Assembly: GCF_048001765.1 (NCBI RefSeq)
Contig: NZ_CP181447.1
Location: 1,116,001 to 1,180,000, forward strand
Origin: Bombiscardovia asteroides_K
GTDB taxonomy: Bacteria > Actinomycetota > Actinomycetes > Actinomycetales > Bifidobacteriaceae
DNA: 64,000 bases
Direction: 5' to 3'
Positions 9,088 through 22,625 of the stretch are shown here, one piece after another. The position numbers and the translations under genes are program-made. Position 1 is the first letter of the stretch, and each line of letters opens with the position of its first letter. Below the pieces are notes generated by a model. The model was not told the origin of the DNA. It did not search any database and was given only the letters and a program-made list of their open reading frames with translations.

Positions 9088-9927
9088 TCAGAGGGCGAAG
9101 GCACCCCAGCGTCCGTCGCGGTGAACCACGGTCAGGTCCAGACCGAAGAGCTCGCTCAGACGTGGACCGGTCAGCCCGCCCTCCAAAGGGCCCTGGTAGA
9201 CGATGGTGCCCGGATCCGGGTCGCCGGTGTCCGCAGTGTCGGCAGGACGCCGACCCATCATGGCTATCCGATCGAAGCCCAAAGGAATCTCCTCAAGCCT
9301 GTGGGTGACCAGGATGACCGTGCGGTCCCTGTCCTCCCGGCCGATGTCGCTCAAGGCCCTGAGGACCAGCTCCCGGCCGCCCAGGTCCAGCCCGGTGGTC
9401 GGCTCGTCCAGGATGAGCAGGTCGGGATTGGCCATCAGCGCCCGGCATATCAGCACCCGGCCGCGCTCCCCCTCAGAGAGCCGGTACATGCGCTTGCCCT
9501 TGAGGTAGGCGATACCGAACCGGTCCATCAGGGCCAGGGTGGCCTCCTCCTGCTCGGGCGTGAAGGTCTCCCTCCAGCGGCCGGTGGTGTCGCTGAAGGC
9601 GGTCAGCACCACGTCATAGGGATCCTCCTGGGGGCTGATGGTCTTGGCCAGACCTGCCGAGGCCAGACCAATCCGATGCCGGTAGGAGAAGACGTTCACC
9701 TTGCCCAGCCGGTTACCCAGGATCTCCACGCTGCCGGTGCTGGGGAAGCCTCGGGTGCTCATCATGGCCACCAGGGTGGATTTGCCCACGCCGTTAGGCC
9801 CGAAGAGCACCCACTTCTGCCCGCGGCCCACCTCAAGATTGACATCGTCAAGAATGACCCGGCCCTGACGGCGGAATCCCACATGCTGCATGAGCACGGC
9901 CTGTTTTTCTGCCGCGTTTTCCGTCAT
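9088..9927 (-). CDS. Stand-alone ABC transporter ATP-binding protein
   Basis: A 279-aa single ATPase domain. Start is the ATG giving MTENAAEKQ; the frame remains open upstream but overlaps the preceding membrane-protein gene and has no coding character. Walker A FGPNGVGKST spans residues 42-50; the signature is LSEGERGR; Walker B is LLILDEPTTGLD; the H-loop is VTHRLEEI. The domain resembles the YlmA/ModF-like soluble ATPase group. The only adjacent membrane protein is the 150-aa two-helix protein whose gene stops 3 bp upstream; whether they form a transporter is open. No solute-binding protein or canonical permease is nearby. Confidence 0.85.
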   Translation of the reverse strand: MTENAAEKQAVLMQHVGFRRQGRVILDDVNLEVGRGQKWVLFGPNGVGKSTLVAMMSTRGFPSTGSVEILGNRLGKVNVFSYRHRIGLASAGLAKTISPQEDPYDVVLTAFSDTTGRWRETFTPEQEEATLALMDRFGIAYLKGKRMYRLSEGERGRVLICRALMANPDLLILDEPTTGLDLGGRELVLRALSDIGREDRDRTVILVTHRLEEIPLGFDRIAMMGRRPADTADTGDPDPGTIVYQGPLEGGLTGPRLSELFGLDLTVVHRDGRWGAFAL

Positions 9928-9929
9928 GG

Positions 9930-10382
9930 TCACAGGGCCGTTCCGTAAGAGTCCAGACGGGGATTGTCCCGGTTGCCGCCGACCAGGAAGAGCCCCAGTA
10001 CGCCCAGGCAGAAGACCGCCGCGATGGCGATGGTGGCCCAGATGGGAACGTGTGGCAGCCACATGCAGACCAGGAAGGCCAGGCCGGAGCAGATGATCAG
10101 GGCCCAGACCAGGATTCGCAGCCACTGGCGCACGCCGCTGGGAGCCTTCAGCAGACGGGGGTTGCGGTCATTGGGGTCCACGGAATCCTTCTGCACCAGC
10201 TCATCGGTGTGCCCGGTGGGCTTCCACTCGGCGCCCTGGCCAGCCTCCAGCCGACGGGACCGCTCCTGCAAGGCCCGTTCGTCCATCACTCCGGCCCTGC
10301 CCTTGGCCGTCATCCTCCGGTCGTCGCTGCCGCCACGGCGGCTCCGCTTGGCCTGCGCCCTACGTTCAGCGCGGTTGGTCAT
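9930..10382 (-). CDS. Small two-helix membrane protein, function unknown
   Basis: A 150-aa protein I do not recognise. Residues 1-85 are hydrophilic and strongly basic at the start (NRAERRAQAKRSRRGG), then two hydrophobic helices follow, about residues 88-110 and 114-136, ending in a short polar tail. The topology suggests a cytoplasmic N-terminal region anchored by a hairpin. It is transcribed just ahead of the lone ABC ATPase with 2 bp between stop and start, so the two are almost certainly coupled. A role as that ATPase's membrane partner is possible but not shown. Confidence 0.7.
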   Translation of the reverse strand: MTNRAERRAQAKRSRRGGSDDRRMTAKGRAGVMDERALQERSRRLEAGQGAEWKPTGHTDELVQKDSVDPNDRNPRLLKAPSGVRQWLRILVWALIICSGLAFLVCMWLPHVPIWATIAIAAVFCLGVLGLFLVGGNRDNPRLDSYGTAL

Positions 10383-10427
10383 ATCCCACTGCCTCCATCC
10401 CTTCGATCGGCACCATTCCTTTTCATA

Positions 10428-11975
10428 TTAGCGTGGGCGCCGGTCGGCCGCAGGCAGGGTCATGGCTCGCTCATCGGCTCGGATGGGGGCAGGCAGTTCG
10501 GTAGCGCCGGTCAGATACCGGTCCACGGCCGCAGCGCAGGAACGGCCCTCGGCCAGCGCCCAGACCACCAGGGACTGGCCACGTCCGGCATCGCCACAGA
10601 CGAAGATGCCATCGCGGTCAGTGGCATAGTCGGCATCCCGGGCCACGTTGCCGCGAGGGTCCAGTCCTACGCCGGTCTGTCCGGTCAGGGTGGCCGTCTC
10701 CGGGTGGGCGAAGCCAATGCTGATCAGTACCAGGTCGGCGGGCAGGACCCGTTCGGTGTCAGGATGTGGAATGATTCGGTCCTGGTCGTCCCGGCTGACA
10801 TCAACCACGCGAACGCCGCGCACCCGTCCCTCGTGATCCCGGTCGAAGCCGGTGGGGGCACTGGTCTGGTCCAGGTTGATCCGCTCATCGGAACCGTCGC
10901 CCAGGTACTCAAGACTGTCCACCGCGTACTCGTAGTGTCCACCCTCCTCCATGGAGGAGGTGGGATTGTAGAGCCGGGCGTAGGTCGGCCAGGGCCGGTT
11001 ATCGGGCCTGGAAGAGGGCTCCTTGGGACGGATCTGCAGAACGGTGACCGACTTGGCACCCTCTCGCAGGGCCGTGCCCAGGCAGTCCGACCCGGTGTCG
11101 CCGCCGCCGATGATGATGACGTCCTTGCCGGCCGCGTCGATGTTGTTGATGGGCTCGCGGCCCATGAGTTTACGTGTGGGATCGGGCAGGAAGTCCATGG
11201 CGTAGTGGATGCCCTGCAAATCCCGGCCGGGCAGGTCCACCCGGCGGGGCTCGGTGGAACCGATGGCCACCACCAGGGCGTCATAGCGGGCCCGCAACTG
11301 GTCCCAGGTCAGGTCTCGGCCCACCTCAATACCGGTGCGGAATCGGGTCCCTTCGGCCTCCATCTGCTCCAGTCGACGGTCCAACAAGGACTTCTCCAAC
11401 TTGAAGGCAGGAATGCCGTAACGCAGGAGGCCGCCTATGGCGTCGGCGCGCTCGTAGACCACCACCGTGTGCCCTGCCCGGGTCAGCTGCTGGGCGCATG
11501 CCAGCCCTGCGGGACCGGACCCGACCACGGCCACGGTCATGTCGGTCAGCCGCTGCGGAGGCCGGGGCTTGACCAGACCCAGGGACCAGGCCTGGTCGAT
11601 GATGGTCTGCTCGTCCAGCTTGATGGTGGTGGCCGGCTGGTGGATGGAGAGCACGCAGGAGGACTCACAGGGAGCCGGGCAGATCCGTCCGGTGAACTCC
11701 GGGAAGTTGTTGGTCAGGCTCAGCCGTTCGTAGGCCTCCTCCCAGCGGCCCCGTGACAGCAGGTCGTTGAACTCGGGGATCAGGTTGCCCAGGGGGCAGC
11801 CGGTCATGCAGAAGGGGGTGCCGCAGTCCATGCAGCGGGCGGCCTGCTCGGCGGTCCAGGGCCCGGGGCCTGTGGTCTGGTGTACATCCCGCCAGTCCTT
11901 GAGACGCTCAGCGACCGGGCGCTCTGCCAGCTCGTGCCGGGTACGTACCTTGAGGAATCCTTTGGGATCGACCAT
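10428..11975 (-). CDS. gltD: Glutamate synthase (NADPH) small subunit
   Basis: Beta subunit of GOGAT; takes electrons from NADPH through FAD and Fe-S centres to GltB. The 515-aa protein starts at MVDPKGFLKVRTRHEL, whose ATG lies 1 bp past the stop of gltB. The N-terminal [4Fe-4S] domain has ARCMDCGTPFCMTGCPLGN; FAD binding is VAVVGSGPAGLACA; NAD(P)H binding is IIIGGGDTGSDC; the C-terminal FAD motif is GIFVCGDAGRGQSLV. Full family length. Together with gltB this makes the ammonia-assimilating glutamine-to-glutamate pathway. Confidence 0.96.
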   Translation of the reverse strand: MVDPKGFLKVRTRHELAERPVAERLKDWRDVHQTTGPGPWTAEQAARCMDCGTPFCMTGCPLGNLIPEFNDLLSRGRWEEAYERLSLTNNFPEFTGRICPAPCESSCVLSIHQPATTIKLDEQTIIDQAWSLGLVKPRPPQRLTDMTVAVVGSGPAGLACAQQLTRAGHTVVVYERADAIGGLLRYGIPAFKLEKSLLDRRLEQMEAEGTRFRTGIEVGRDLTWDQLRARYDALVVAIGSTEPRRVDLPGRDLQGIHYAMDFLPDPTRKLMGREPINNIDAAGKDVIIIGGGDTGSDCLGTALREGAKSVTVLQIRPKEPSSRPDNRPWPTYARLYNPTSSMEEGGHYEYAVDSLEYLGDGSDERINLDQTSAPTGFDRDHEGRVRGVRVVDVSRDDQDRIIPHPDTERVLPADLVLISIGFAHPETATLTGQTGVGLDPRGNVARDADYATDRDGIFVCGDAGRGQSLVVWALAEGRSCAAAVDRYLTGATELPAPIRADERAMTLPAADRRPR

Positions 11976-11976
11976 A

Positions 11977-16551
<4,575 letters not shown>

Positions 16552-16674
16552 CGCAATCACCTCATTCGTGGACGGGGGCGGGGCCGGCATGCTCCGCCCT
16601 TGAAGAGCCTTGTCAATAGTGAATCAACAGAATAATGCATCCACAGGTGACATCCGTGTAACGTTCCGCAGTGT

Positions 16675-18018
16675 CTAACGAATTCCTACCGCCTCCAGGA
16701 CCTGATCGATGACCAGATCGTTGAGCAGGCGGCCCCGCCGGGTCACCTGGATTCTGTCACCCACGGGCAGCAGGAGGCCCTGGTCGACCAGATCCTTAAG
16801 GATCTTCGGGTCCACCGGACGACCCGCCAGCCTGGTCAGCCGATCCAGTCCCAGGCCTTCAGGCAGGCGCAGGGCCAGCATGACCGTCTCCTCAAGGTCC
16901 TGCCTCCAGCCCAGGAGCTCGGCATCCTGCCAGGGCACACGTCCGTCATCCATGGCGGCTGCCCAGTCCCTGGGGTGGGCGATGTCCCAGGAGCGGATGG
17001 CCCGGGCACGTCGCTCCCCCAGGCCGGGCTCCGGCGAAAGCCACCAGCGTGCCCCAGGATCGGCCTCTTCCGTTGCTGCTTTTCCGGTGGCCCTGAACCC
17101 GGGCGAGACGGACGGCATAGGTTCCTGTTCCCGGGCTTGGTCCACCGGCGCCATGCCCGTGTTCTGGCCATCCAGAGCACGATAGTGGGAGTGGGCCCCG
17201 GGCCCGATGCCAGCCCAGTCCACGTTGTGCCAGTAGCCCAGGTTGTGGCGGCTCTCCTGGCCGGGACGGGCCCAGTTGGAGATCTCGTACCAGTAGAGGC
17301 CCGCCTGGGAGAGCATGTCATCGGCCATCTCGTACTTGGTGGCTTCGTCATCGTCATCGGGGGCGGGCAGCTGGCCCCGGCGCACGGCACGGCCCATCGT
17401 GGTGGTGGGTTCCAGGGTCAGGGCGTAGGCAGAGACATGGTCCACACCCAGGTCCAGGGCCGCCTGCAGGCTGGTCCGCCAATCCTCAAGCCGCTCCCCC
17501 GGCGTCCCGTAGATCAGATCCACGCTGGCCCTGAGCCCCAAATCTTCAGCGGCGGCCACATCAGTGGTCACATTGGCCGGGGTATGGGTGCGGTCCAGGG
17601 TGGCCAGGACGCTGGGCACCGCTGACTGCATGCCGAAGGAGACCCGGTTGATGCCACCCCTGAGCAGCTGCTCCAGGTAGGCCCGATCCACGGTGTCGGG
17701 ATTGGCCTCGGTGGTGATCTCGGCCCCTGGGGACAGACCCCAGAGGTCGGCTACAGCCTCGACCATGCGCACCAGATCCTGGGCAGGCAGAATGGTCGGG
17801 GTACCTCCGCCGAAGAAGATGGTCGACACGGGAGGCTCTATCAGGCTTCTGGAGGTCTGCCAGTCCCGGACCATGCGCATCTCCTGGATGGCCAGGTCGG
17901 CGTAGTGCTCCCGGCTGGCGCCCCCGCCCAGGTCCCGGGCAGTGTAGGTGTTGAAGTCGCAGTAGCCGCAGCGGCGCATGCAGAAGGGCACATGGATGTA
18001 GACCTGGTAGGATCCCAC
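16675..18018 (-). CDS. hemW: HemW-like radical SAM heme chaperone
   Basis: A 447-aa radical-SAM protein of the HemN/HemW family. The Fe-S motif is HVPFCMRRCGYCDFNTYT with Cys13, Cys17 and Cys20; the extra Cys of HemN catalysis is replaced by the CDF form typical of HemW. FFGGGTPTIL and the NRVSFGMQS strand are also present, and the HemN C-terminal domain closes the protein. A stretch of about 60 residues after HSHYRALDG is rich in Pro, Glu and Ala and looks like an insertion. It lies 4 bp after lepA, the usual bacterial neighbour. HemW is thought to insert heme rather than make it; no heme genes are near. Confidence 0.9.
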   Translation of the reverse strand: MGSYQVYIHVPFCMRRCGYCDFNTYTARDLGGGASREHYADLAIQEMRMVRDWQTSRSLIEPPVSTIFFGGGTPTILPAQDLVRMVEAVADLWGLSPGAEITTEANPDTVDRAYLEQLLRGGINRVSFGMQSAVPSVLATLDRTHTPANVTTDVAAAEDLGLRASVDLIYGTPGERLEDWRTSLQAALDLGVDHVSAYALTLEPTTTMGRAVRRGQLPAPDDDDEATKYEMADDMLSQAGLYWYEISNWARPGQESRHNLGYWHNVDWAGIGPGAHSHYRALDGQNTGMAPVDQAREQEPMPSVSPGFRATGKAATEEADPGARWWLSPEPGLGERRARAIRSWDIAHPRDWAAAMDDGRVPWQDAELLGWRQDLEETVMLALRLPEGLGLDRLTRLAGRPVDPKILKDLVDQGLLLPVGDRIQVTRRGRLLNDLVIDQVLEAVGIR

Positions 18019-18022
18019 CCGT

Positions 18023-19900
18023 TCAGCCCTCCTTCTTGGCGGCGGCCCGGATCTTGTCCTTGGTGTCCCGGTCCTGGGCCTGGCCTGTACTCAGGGCGGC
18101 GATGAAGGCCTCCTGAGGTACTTCGACATGTCCCAGCATCTTCATGCGCTTCTTGCCCGCCTTCTGCTTCTCCAGCAGCTTGCGCTTGCGGGTGATGTCG
18201 CCTCCGTAGCACTTGGCCAGCACGTCCTTGCGCAGGGCACTGATGGTCTCCCGGGCGATGATTCGCGACCCTATTGCCGCCTGGATAGGAATCTCGAACT
18301 GCTGGCGCGGAATCAGCTTGCGCAGCTTCTTGGTCATCATCACCCCGTAGGCGTAGGCCTTGTCCTTGTGGACGATGGCCGAGAAGGCGTCGATCTTCTC
18401 CCCCTGGATGAGGATGTCCACCTTGACCAGGTCAGCGGACTGGGTGCCGTCGGGCTGGTAGTCCAAGCTGGCGTATCCCTTGGTCCGGCTCTTCAGCTGG
18501 TCGAAGAAGTCGAAGACGATCTCGGCCAGGGGCATCCTGTAGTGCATCTCTACGCGCTCGGGACTCAGGTACTCCATGGTCCCCATCTGCCCACGATGGT
18601 CCTGGCAGAGCTCCATGACCGGCCCGATGAACTCCTTGGGGGTGATGATGTCGGCACTGACCACCGGCTCCAGAATCTGACGAACCTTGCCGTCGGGGAA
18701 CTCGCTGGGGTTGGTCACCGTGTGCTCGCTGCCGTCCTCCATGGTCACCTGGTAGGTGACGTTGGGGGCTGTGGCAATCAGATCCATGCCGAACTCCCTG
18801 CTCAGGCGTTCTGTGACGATCTCCATGTGCAGCAGTCCCAGGAATCCACAGCGGAAGCCGAAGCCCAGGGCCACCGAGGTCTCCGGTTCATAAACCAGGG
18901 CGGCATCGTTGAGCTTGAGCTTGTCCAGGGCGTCACGCAGCTCGGGGAACTGGGCGTTATCGATGGGGAAGAGCCCGGAATAGACCATGGGCTGGGGATC
19001 CTGGTAGCCGGGCAGGGGTTCCTTGGCGGGATTGGCCTCGGTGGTGACCGTGTCTCCCACCTTGGACTGGCTGACGTCCTTGACGCCGGTGATCACGTAG
19101 CCGACCTCACCGGCACCCAGGGCCTTGGTGGGTGTCATGTCCGGGCTGATCACGCCCAGCTCGATGGGGTCGTGCACGGTCCCCCGGCCCATCATGCGGA
19201 TCTTCTGGCGGTCCTTGAGCTCGCCGTCCACCATCCTGATGTAGGTGACTATTCCCCGATAGGAGTCATAGACCGAATCGAAGATCAGGGCCCGGGCCGG
19301 GGCCTTGGGATCCCCCTTGGGGGCCGGTACCTGGTCCACGATACGGTCCACCAACTCGCGGACCCCCTGGCCGGTCTTGCCCGATACCCTCAGCACCTCG
19401 TCCGTGGAGCAGCCGATCAGGTTTGCGATCTCCTCGGCGTGCTTGTCCGGCTCGGCCGAGGGCAGGTCGATCTTGTTGAGCACGGGGATGATGGTCAGGT
19501 CGTCCTCCAGGGCCATATACAGGTTGGAGAGGGTCTGCGCCTCGATGCCCTGGGTGGCGTCCACCAGTAGGACCGCGCCCTCGCAGGCCTCCAGGGCCCG
19601 GGAGACCTCGTAGGTGAAGTCCACATGACCGGGGGTGTCAATCATGCCCAGGGTGTATTCGATGCCGTCCTTGACCCAGGGCAGGCGAACGGCCTGGGAC
19701 TTGATGGTGATGCCGCGCTCCTGCTCGATGTCCATCCTGTCCAGGAACCGGTCGTGCATCTCGCGCTTGGGCACGATCCCGCTCAGCTGCAGGATCCGAT
19801 CGGCCACCGTGGATTTGCCGTGATCGATATGGGCGATGATGCAGAAGTTGCGGATCAGCGATTGGTCGGTGAATCCTGGTTGGTTCTTGGCTTCCTGCAC
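18023..19900 (-). CDS. lepA: Elongation factor 4 (back-translocase)
   Basis: Ribosomal GTPase of 625 aa. G1 is AHIDHGKST at residues 23-31, G3 IDTPGHVDF, G4 LNKIDL, followed by the EF-G-like domains and the LepA-specific C-terminal domain, which contains AKCYGGDITRKRKLLEKQKAGKKRMK, a diagnostic basic motif. Length is normal for the family (about 600-630 aa). The gene is transcribed ahead of hemW and is divergent from rpsT across about 145 bp that must hold both promoters. Confidence 0.97.
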   Translation of the reverse strand: MQEAKNQPGFTDQSLIRNFCIIAHIDHGKSTVADRILQLSGIVPKREMHDRFLDRMDIEQERGITIKSQAVRLPWVKDGIEYTLGMIDTPGHVDFTYEVSRALEACEGAVLLVDATQGIEAQTLSNLYMALEDDLTIIPVLNKIDLPSAEPDKHAEEIANLIGCSTDEVLRVSGKTGQGVRELVDRIVDQVPAPKGDPKAPARALIFDSVYDSYRGIVTYIRMVDGELKDRQKIRMMGRGTVHDPIELGVISPDMTPTKALGAGEVGYVITGVKDVSQSKVGDTVTTEANPAKEPLPGYQDPQPMVYSGLFPIDNAQFPELRDALDKLKLNDAALVYEPETSVALGFGFRCGFLGLLHMEIVTERLSREFGMDLIATAPNVTYQVTMEDGSEHTVTNPSEFPDGKVRQILEPVVSADIITPKEFIGPVMELCQDHRGQMGTMEYLSPERVEMHYRMPLAEIVFDFFDQLKSRTKGYASLDYQPDGTQSADLVKVDILIQGEKIDAFSAIVHKDKAYAYGVMMTKKLRKLIPRQQFEIPIQAAIGSRIIARETISALRKDVLAKCYGGDITRKRKLLEKQKAGKKRMKMLGHVEVPQEAFIAALSTGQAQDRDTKDKIRAAAKKEG

Positions 19901-20045
19901 CGGTCTGCTCTCCTCACGTACGTCTGGTCTAACGATTCTAGACGATGCCCTGGGCCGAAGCGCCCGCCTCTGGCGGATTCTTCTCCCGGTCGGGTGCTAC
20001 TATGGTGGGTTGTCTGTACAGATACATTCATCGTTTGGAGCAACA

Positions 20046-20306
20046 TTGGCAAACATCAAGTCGCAGAAGAAGCGGGTCATCACCAACGAAAAGGCACACC
20101 TGCGCAACAAGGAGGTCAAGAGCGCAATCAAGACCTCCGTGCGTTCCGTGCGCAAGGCCGTGGATGCCGGTGACAAGGAGGCCGCTCAGGCTGCCTACCA
20201 GGTGGCCGCCCGCCGTCTGGACAAGGCCGCCGGCAAGGGTGTGATTCACCGCAACCAGGCCGCCAACCGCAAGTCCGGTCTGGCCAACGCCGTCAACGCC
20301 CTCTGA
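20046..20306 (+). CDS. rpsT: 30S ribosomal protein S20
   Basis: An 86-aa basic helical protein of the 30S subunit (ANIKSQKKRVITNEKAHLRN at the start, ending LANAVNAL). The only reasonable start is TTG at 20046, because GGAG lies 5 bp before it and residue 2 onward is the invariant ANIKSQ. A TTG start on rpsT is known in E. coli, where it is part of S20 autoregulation. Alone on the plus strand, divergent from lepA, and followed by a strong terminator, so it is a monocistronic unit. Confidence 0.96.
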   Translation: MANIKSQKKRVITNEKAHLRNKEVKSAIKTSVRSVRKAVDAGDKEAAQAAYQVAARRLDKAAGKGVIHRNQAANRKSGLANAVNAL

Positions 20307-20321
20307 ACCGGGTGCCCTATG

Positions 20322-20361
20322 GGGGCCGGTGATCCAAGCGCTTGGGTCACCGGCCCTTTTT
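20322..20361 (+). terminator. rpsT terminator
   Basis: A long hairpin with arms GGGCCGGTGA and TCACCGGCCC, further paired toward an AAGCGCTT apex, is followed by TTTTT. It starts 16 bp after the rpsT stop. Confidence 0.9.
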
Positions 20362-20472
20362 GGTATCCGGATCCTCGTCGGTGTGCTTGATGGTGACACT
20401 GATGTTCGACCGGCCACGCATCAGGTGACGGATAGCCCTAGCCAGCTGGGCATCATTGAGCGGCAGCCGGGC

Positions 20473-21129
20473 CTAGTGCCGGTCCACTGCTCCAGGCACC
20501 AGGATGTCGAATTTCACCGAGATGATGCGCAAGACGACCACCAGGGCCACGATGGCCAGGTCCAGGGCCATATCGACCCGGGCCGGATAGAGCCCATGCT
20601 GCTGGGCGCGCGTGGAGGCCAGGGTCAGTAGACAGCCAATCAGGGAAGGCAACGCGTACCAGTGCTGGTCCTGAATGACCGCCGGCACCTGGTTAAGCAG
20701 GATGTCTCGCAGAAGTCCGCCGACCAGGGCCGTGGCCATGCCCATGAAGATGGCCGTCATACCGCCGGTTCCGCACATCAAAGCCTTGGCGGTCCCGTTG
20801 ACGGCGAAGGATCCAAGGGCCATGGCATCGGTGACCAGCATGGACCAGGTCATACGGCTGATTTCGGGATGGGCGACAGCCACCACCAGGCCGGAAGCCA
20901 GGGTGACGATGACCGAGCCCTTGTCGGTTATACCACTGGGCGGCACCTGACCCAGGAGGACGTCACGGACCACCCCGCCGCCCAGAGCGCTAATCCAGGA
21001 GACCAGCAGGATAGCGATGATGTCGTAGCCCTTGCGCACTGCAGCCAGACCGCCCGAAAGCCCGCAGCTCAAGATGCCCAGGTACTCGATGACCATGAAG
21101 ATCAGGTTCCCCTCCAAGGCCGTCTTCAT
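20473..21129 (-). CDS. Trimeric intracellular cation channel (TRIC/UPF0126) family protein
   Basis: A 218-aa polytopic membrane protein with two copies of the family's glycine-rich unit. The first is YLGILSCGLSGGLAAVRKG followed by SALGGGVVRDVLLGQVPP; the second is GSFAVNGTAKALM followed by ALVGGLLRDILLNQVPAV. Seven hydrophobic helices are expected. The start at 21129 is chosen because GGGAGGAGAA sits just upstream; an in-frame ATG 36 bp further up lacks such a site. Family members in bacteria form trimeric cation-permeable pores; the physiological ion is unknown. It stands alone between the rpsT and ilvE terminators. Confidence 0.85.
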   Translation of the reverse strand: MKTALEGNLIFMVIEYLGILSCGLSGGLAAVRKGYDIIAILLVSWISALGGGVVRDVLLGQVPPSGITDKGSVIVTLASGLVVAVAHPEISRMTWSMLVTDAMALGSFAVNGTAKALMCGTGGMTAIFMGMATALVGGLLRDILLNQVPAVIQDQHWYALPSLIGCLLTLASTRAQQHGLYPARVDMALDLAIVALVVVLRIISVKFDILVPGAVDRH

Positions 21130-21234
21130 CCCGCGCTTCTCCTCCCGGAATAGTCTCTCACTCAAGTCTGTCTATAGATTAGCCAAACACCCAACAGAAC
21201 AGGCCGGAGATGTGTGCAAGGCCACAAATATGAG

Positions 21235-21277
21235 GGAAGGCGGCCCAGGGCGAAGTGTCGCCCCGAAGCCGCCTTCC
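21235..21277 (-). terminator. ilvE terminator, nested hairpin
   Basis: Perfect 10-bp arms GGAAGGCGGC and GCCGCCTTCC enclose a second hairpin (GGGCGA/TCGCCC with loop AGTG). On the minus strand it follows ilvE by about 35 bp and is succeeded by a moderately T-rich tract, CTCATATTTG. Confidence 0.7.
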
Positions 21278-21311
21278 TTTCAAGATCTGTCAGGCTGGAA
21301 GGAGTCAGCGC

Positions 21312-22439
21312 TCAGCAGACCTTCCACATCCAGTCGTGCGGATCCTCGATCTCACCCAGCTGGATGCCCAGGAGCTCGTTGCGCAGATCCATGGTGACCT
21401 TGCCTGAGCCACCGTCGGCCACCTGGACGTCGAAGTTCTCGGACTTGAAGCGTCCGATGGGGGTGATGATGGCAGCAGTTCCGCAGGCGAACACCTCGGT
21501 GACCTCGCCGGAGCGGATGTCGTCCAGCAGGGTGTCCAGACGAATCATGGTCTCGACCACGTCACGACCATGATCCTGGGCCAGGGCGATCAGGGAGTTG
21601 CGGGTGACGCCGGGCAGAATGGTTCCGGTCAGGCTGGGGGTCTCCAGGTGTCCGTCCTTGTGCACGGTGAACATGTTCATGCCGCCCAGCTCCTCCAGGT
21701 AGGTCTTTGTGGCAGCGTCGACGAAGCAGACCTGCTCGCAGCCGTGCTCGGCACCGCGGTTCTCCCCCAGCAGGGAGGCCGCATAGTTGCCGCCGCACTT
21801 GGCGAAACCGGTACCGCCGGGACCGGTGCGGAACCACTTGTCCTCCACCCAGATACTGACCGGCTTGACGCCGCCGGCGAAGTAGGGTCCCGAAGGCGAG
21901 GCGATGACGCAATAGTCCACTGCATGCGGGGCGCGCACACCCAGGAACGGTTCGGAGGCGAACATATAGGGGCGCATGTAGAGCGTGTACTCGCGCCGCT
22001 TCGGTACCCAGGCCGCGTCACGGCGGACCAGGGCAGCGACCGATCCCAGGAAGTCATCGGGCTCGAGCGGGGGCAGGGCCAGACGCTTTGCTGAGTTGTA
22101 GAAACGCTGGGCGTTGGCATCAGGTCGGAAGAGCCAGATGGAGCCGTCGTCGTGGTAGTAGGCCTTGAGTCCCTCGAAGGCCTCCTGGGCGTAGTGAAGC
22201 ACCGAGGCCCCCGGATCCAGGTTGATCGGTCCGTAGGGCTCAACCCTGCGATCCTTCCAGCCACCTTCCGAAGTCCATCCCATGTGGGTCATGTTGTCTG
22301 AGAAGAGCTGGCCGAAAGCGGGCTTGTCAATCAGCTGGGCACGCTGCTCGTCAGAGGCGGGATGATCGTTGGGAATGACCTTGAAAGCGTCCGCCAACTC
22401 ATTGAGTGCCTTCGGGTCATGATGTGATTGCTCTGCCAT
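21312..22439 (-). CDS. ilvE: Branched-chain amino acid aminotransferase
   Basis: PLP enzyme of 375 aa catalysing the last step of Leu, Ile and Val synthesis (and the reverse). The class IV fold shows HYAQEAFEGLKAY near residue 90, the PLP-lysine segment GTGFAKCGGNYAAS around residue 205, and the C-terminal EVFACGTAAIITPIG that binds phosphate. Length fits the long actinobacterial/eukaryotic-like IlvE group. Monocistronic: a terminator follows and the upstream gap carries the rplY terminator. Confidence 0.95.
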   Translation of the reverse strand: MAEQSHHDPKALNELADAFKVIPNDHPASDEQRAQLIDKPAFGQLFSDNMTHMGWTSEGGWKDRRVEPYGPINLDPGASVLHYAQEAFEGLKAYYHDDGSIWLFRPDANAQRFYNSAKRLALPPLEPDDFLGSVAALVRRDAAWVPKRREYTLYMRPYMFASEPFLGVRAPHAVDYCVIASPSGPYFAGGVKPVSIWVEDKWFRTGPGGTGFAKCGGNYAASLLGENRGAEHGCEQVCFVDAATKTYLEELGGMNMFTVHKDGHLETPSLTGTILPGVTRNSLIALAQDHGRDVVETMIRLDTLLDDIRSGEVTEVFACGTAAIITPIGRFKSENFDVQVADGGSGKVTMDLRNELLGIQLGEIEDPHDWMWKVC

Positions 22440-22571
22440 TATCTACCACTTCTTCTTGCTACTGTATTCGGTTGCTCGGGTGCGATGCTTGTGGCGATGC
22501 CCGGTATCCGAACTATCGCATAGGCAGGCCTTGACCTGTCCGGCGCATTTCGCATTGTGACCGTCTTAGAC

Positions 22572-22606
22572 AAAAAGGCCGCAGGATCGTGAGATTCCAC
22601 GGCCTT
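22572..22606 (-). terminator. rplY terminator
   Basis: Minus-strand hairpin with arms AAGGCCG and CGGCCTT, an inner partial stem, and a TTTTTG tail, about 20 bp after the rplY stop. Confidence 0.85.
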
Positions 22607-22625
22607 GTACAGCCAGTCTCTGGGC

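Noticed and set aside
16630..16660. TTGACA-like -35 on the minus strand upstream of gltB
   Set aside because: The partner -10 at the right spacing (AGCATG) is poor and would lie inside the alternative start; not strong enough to call.
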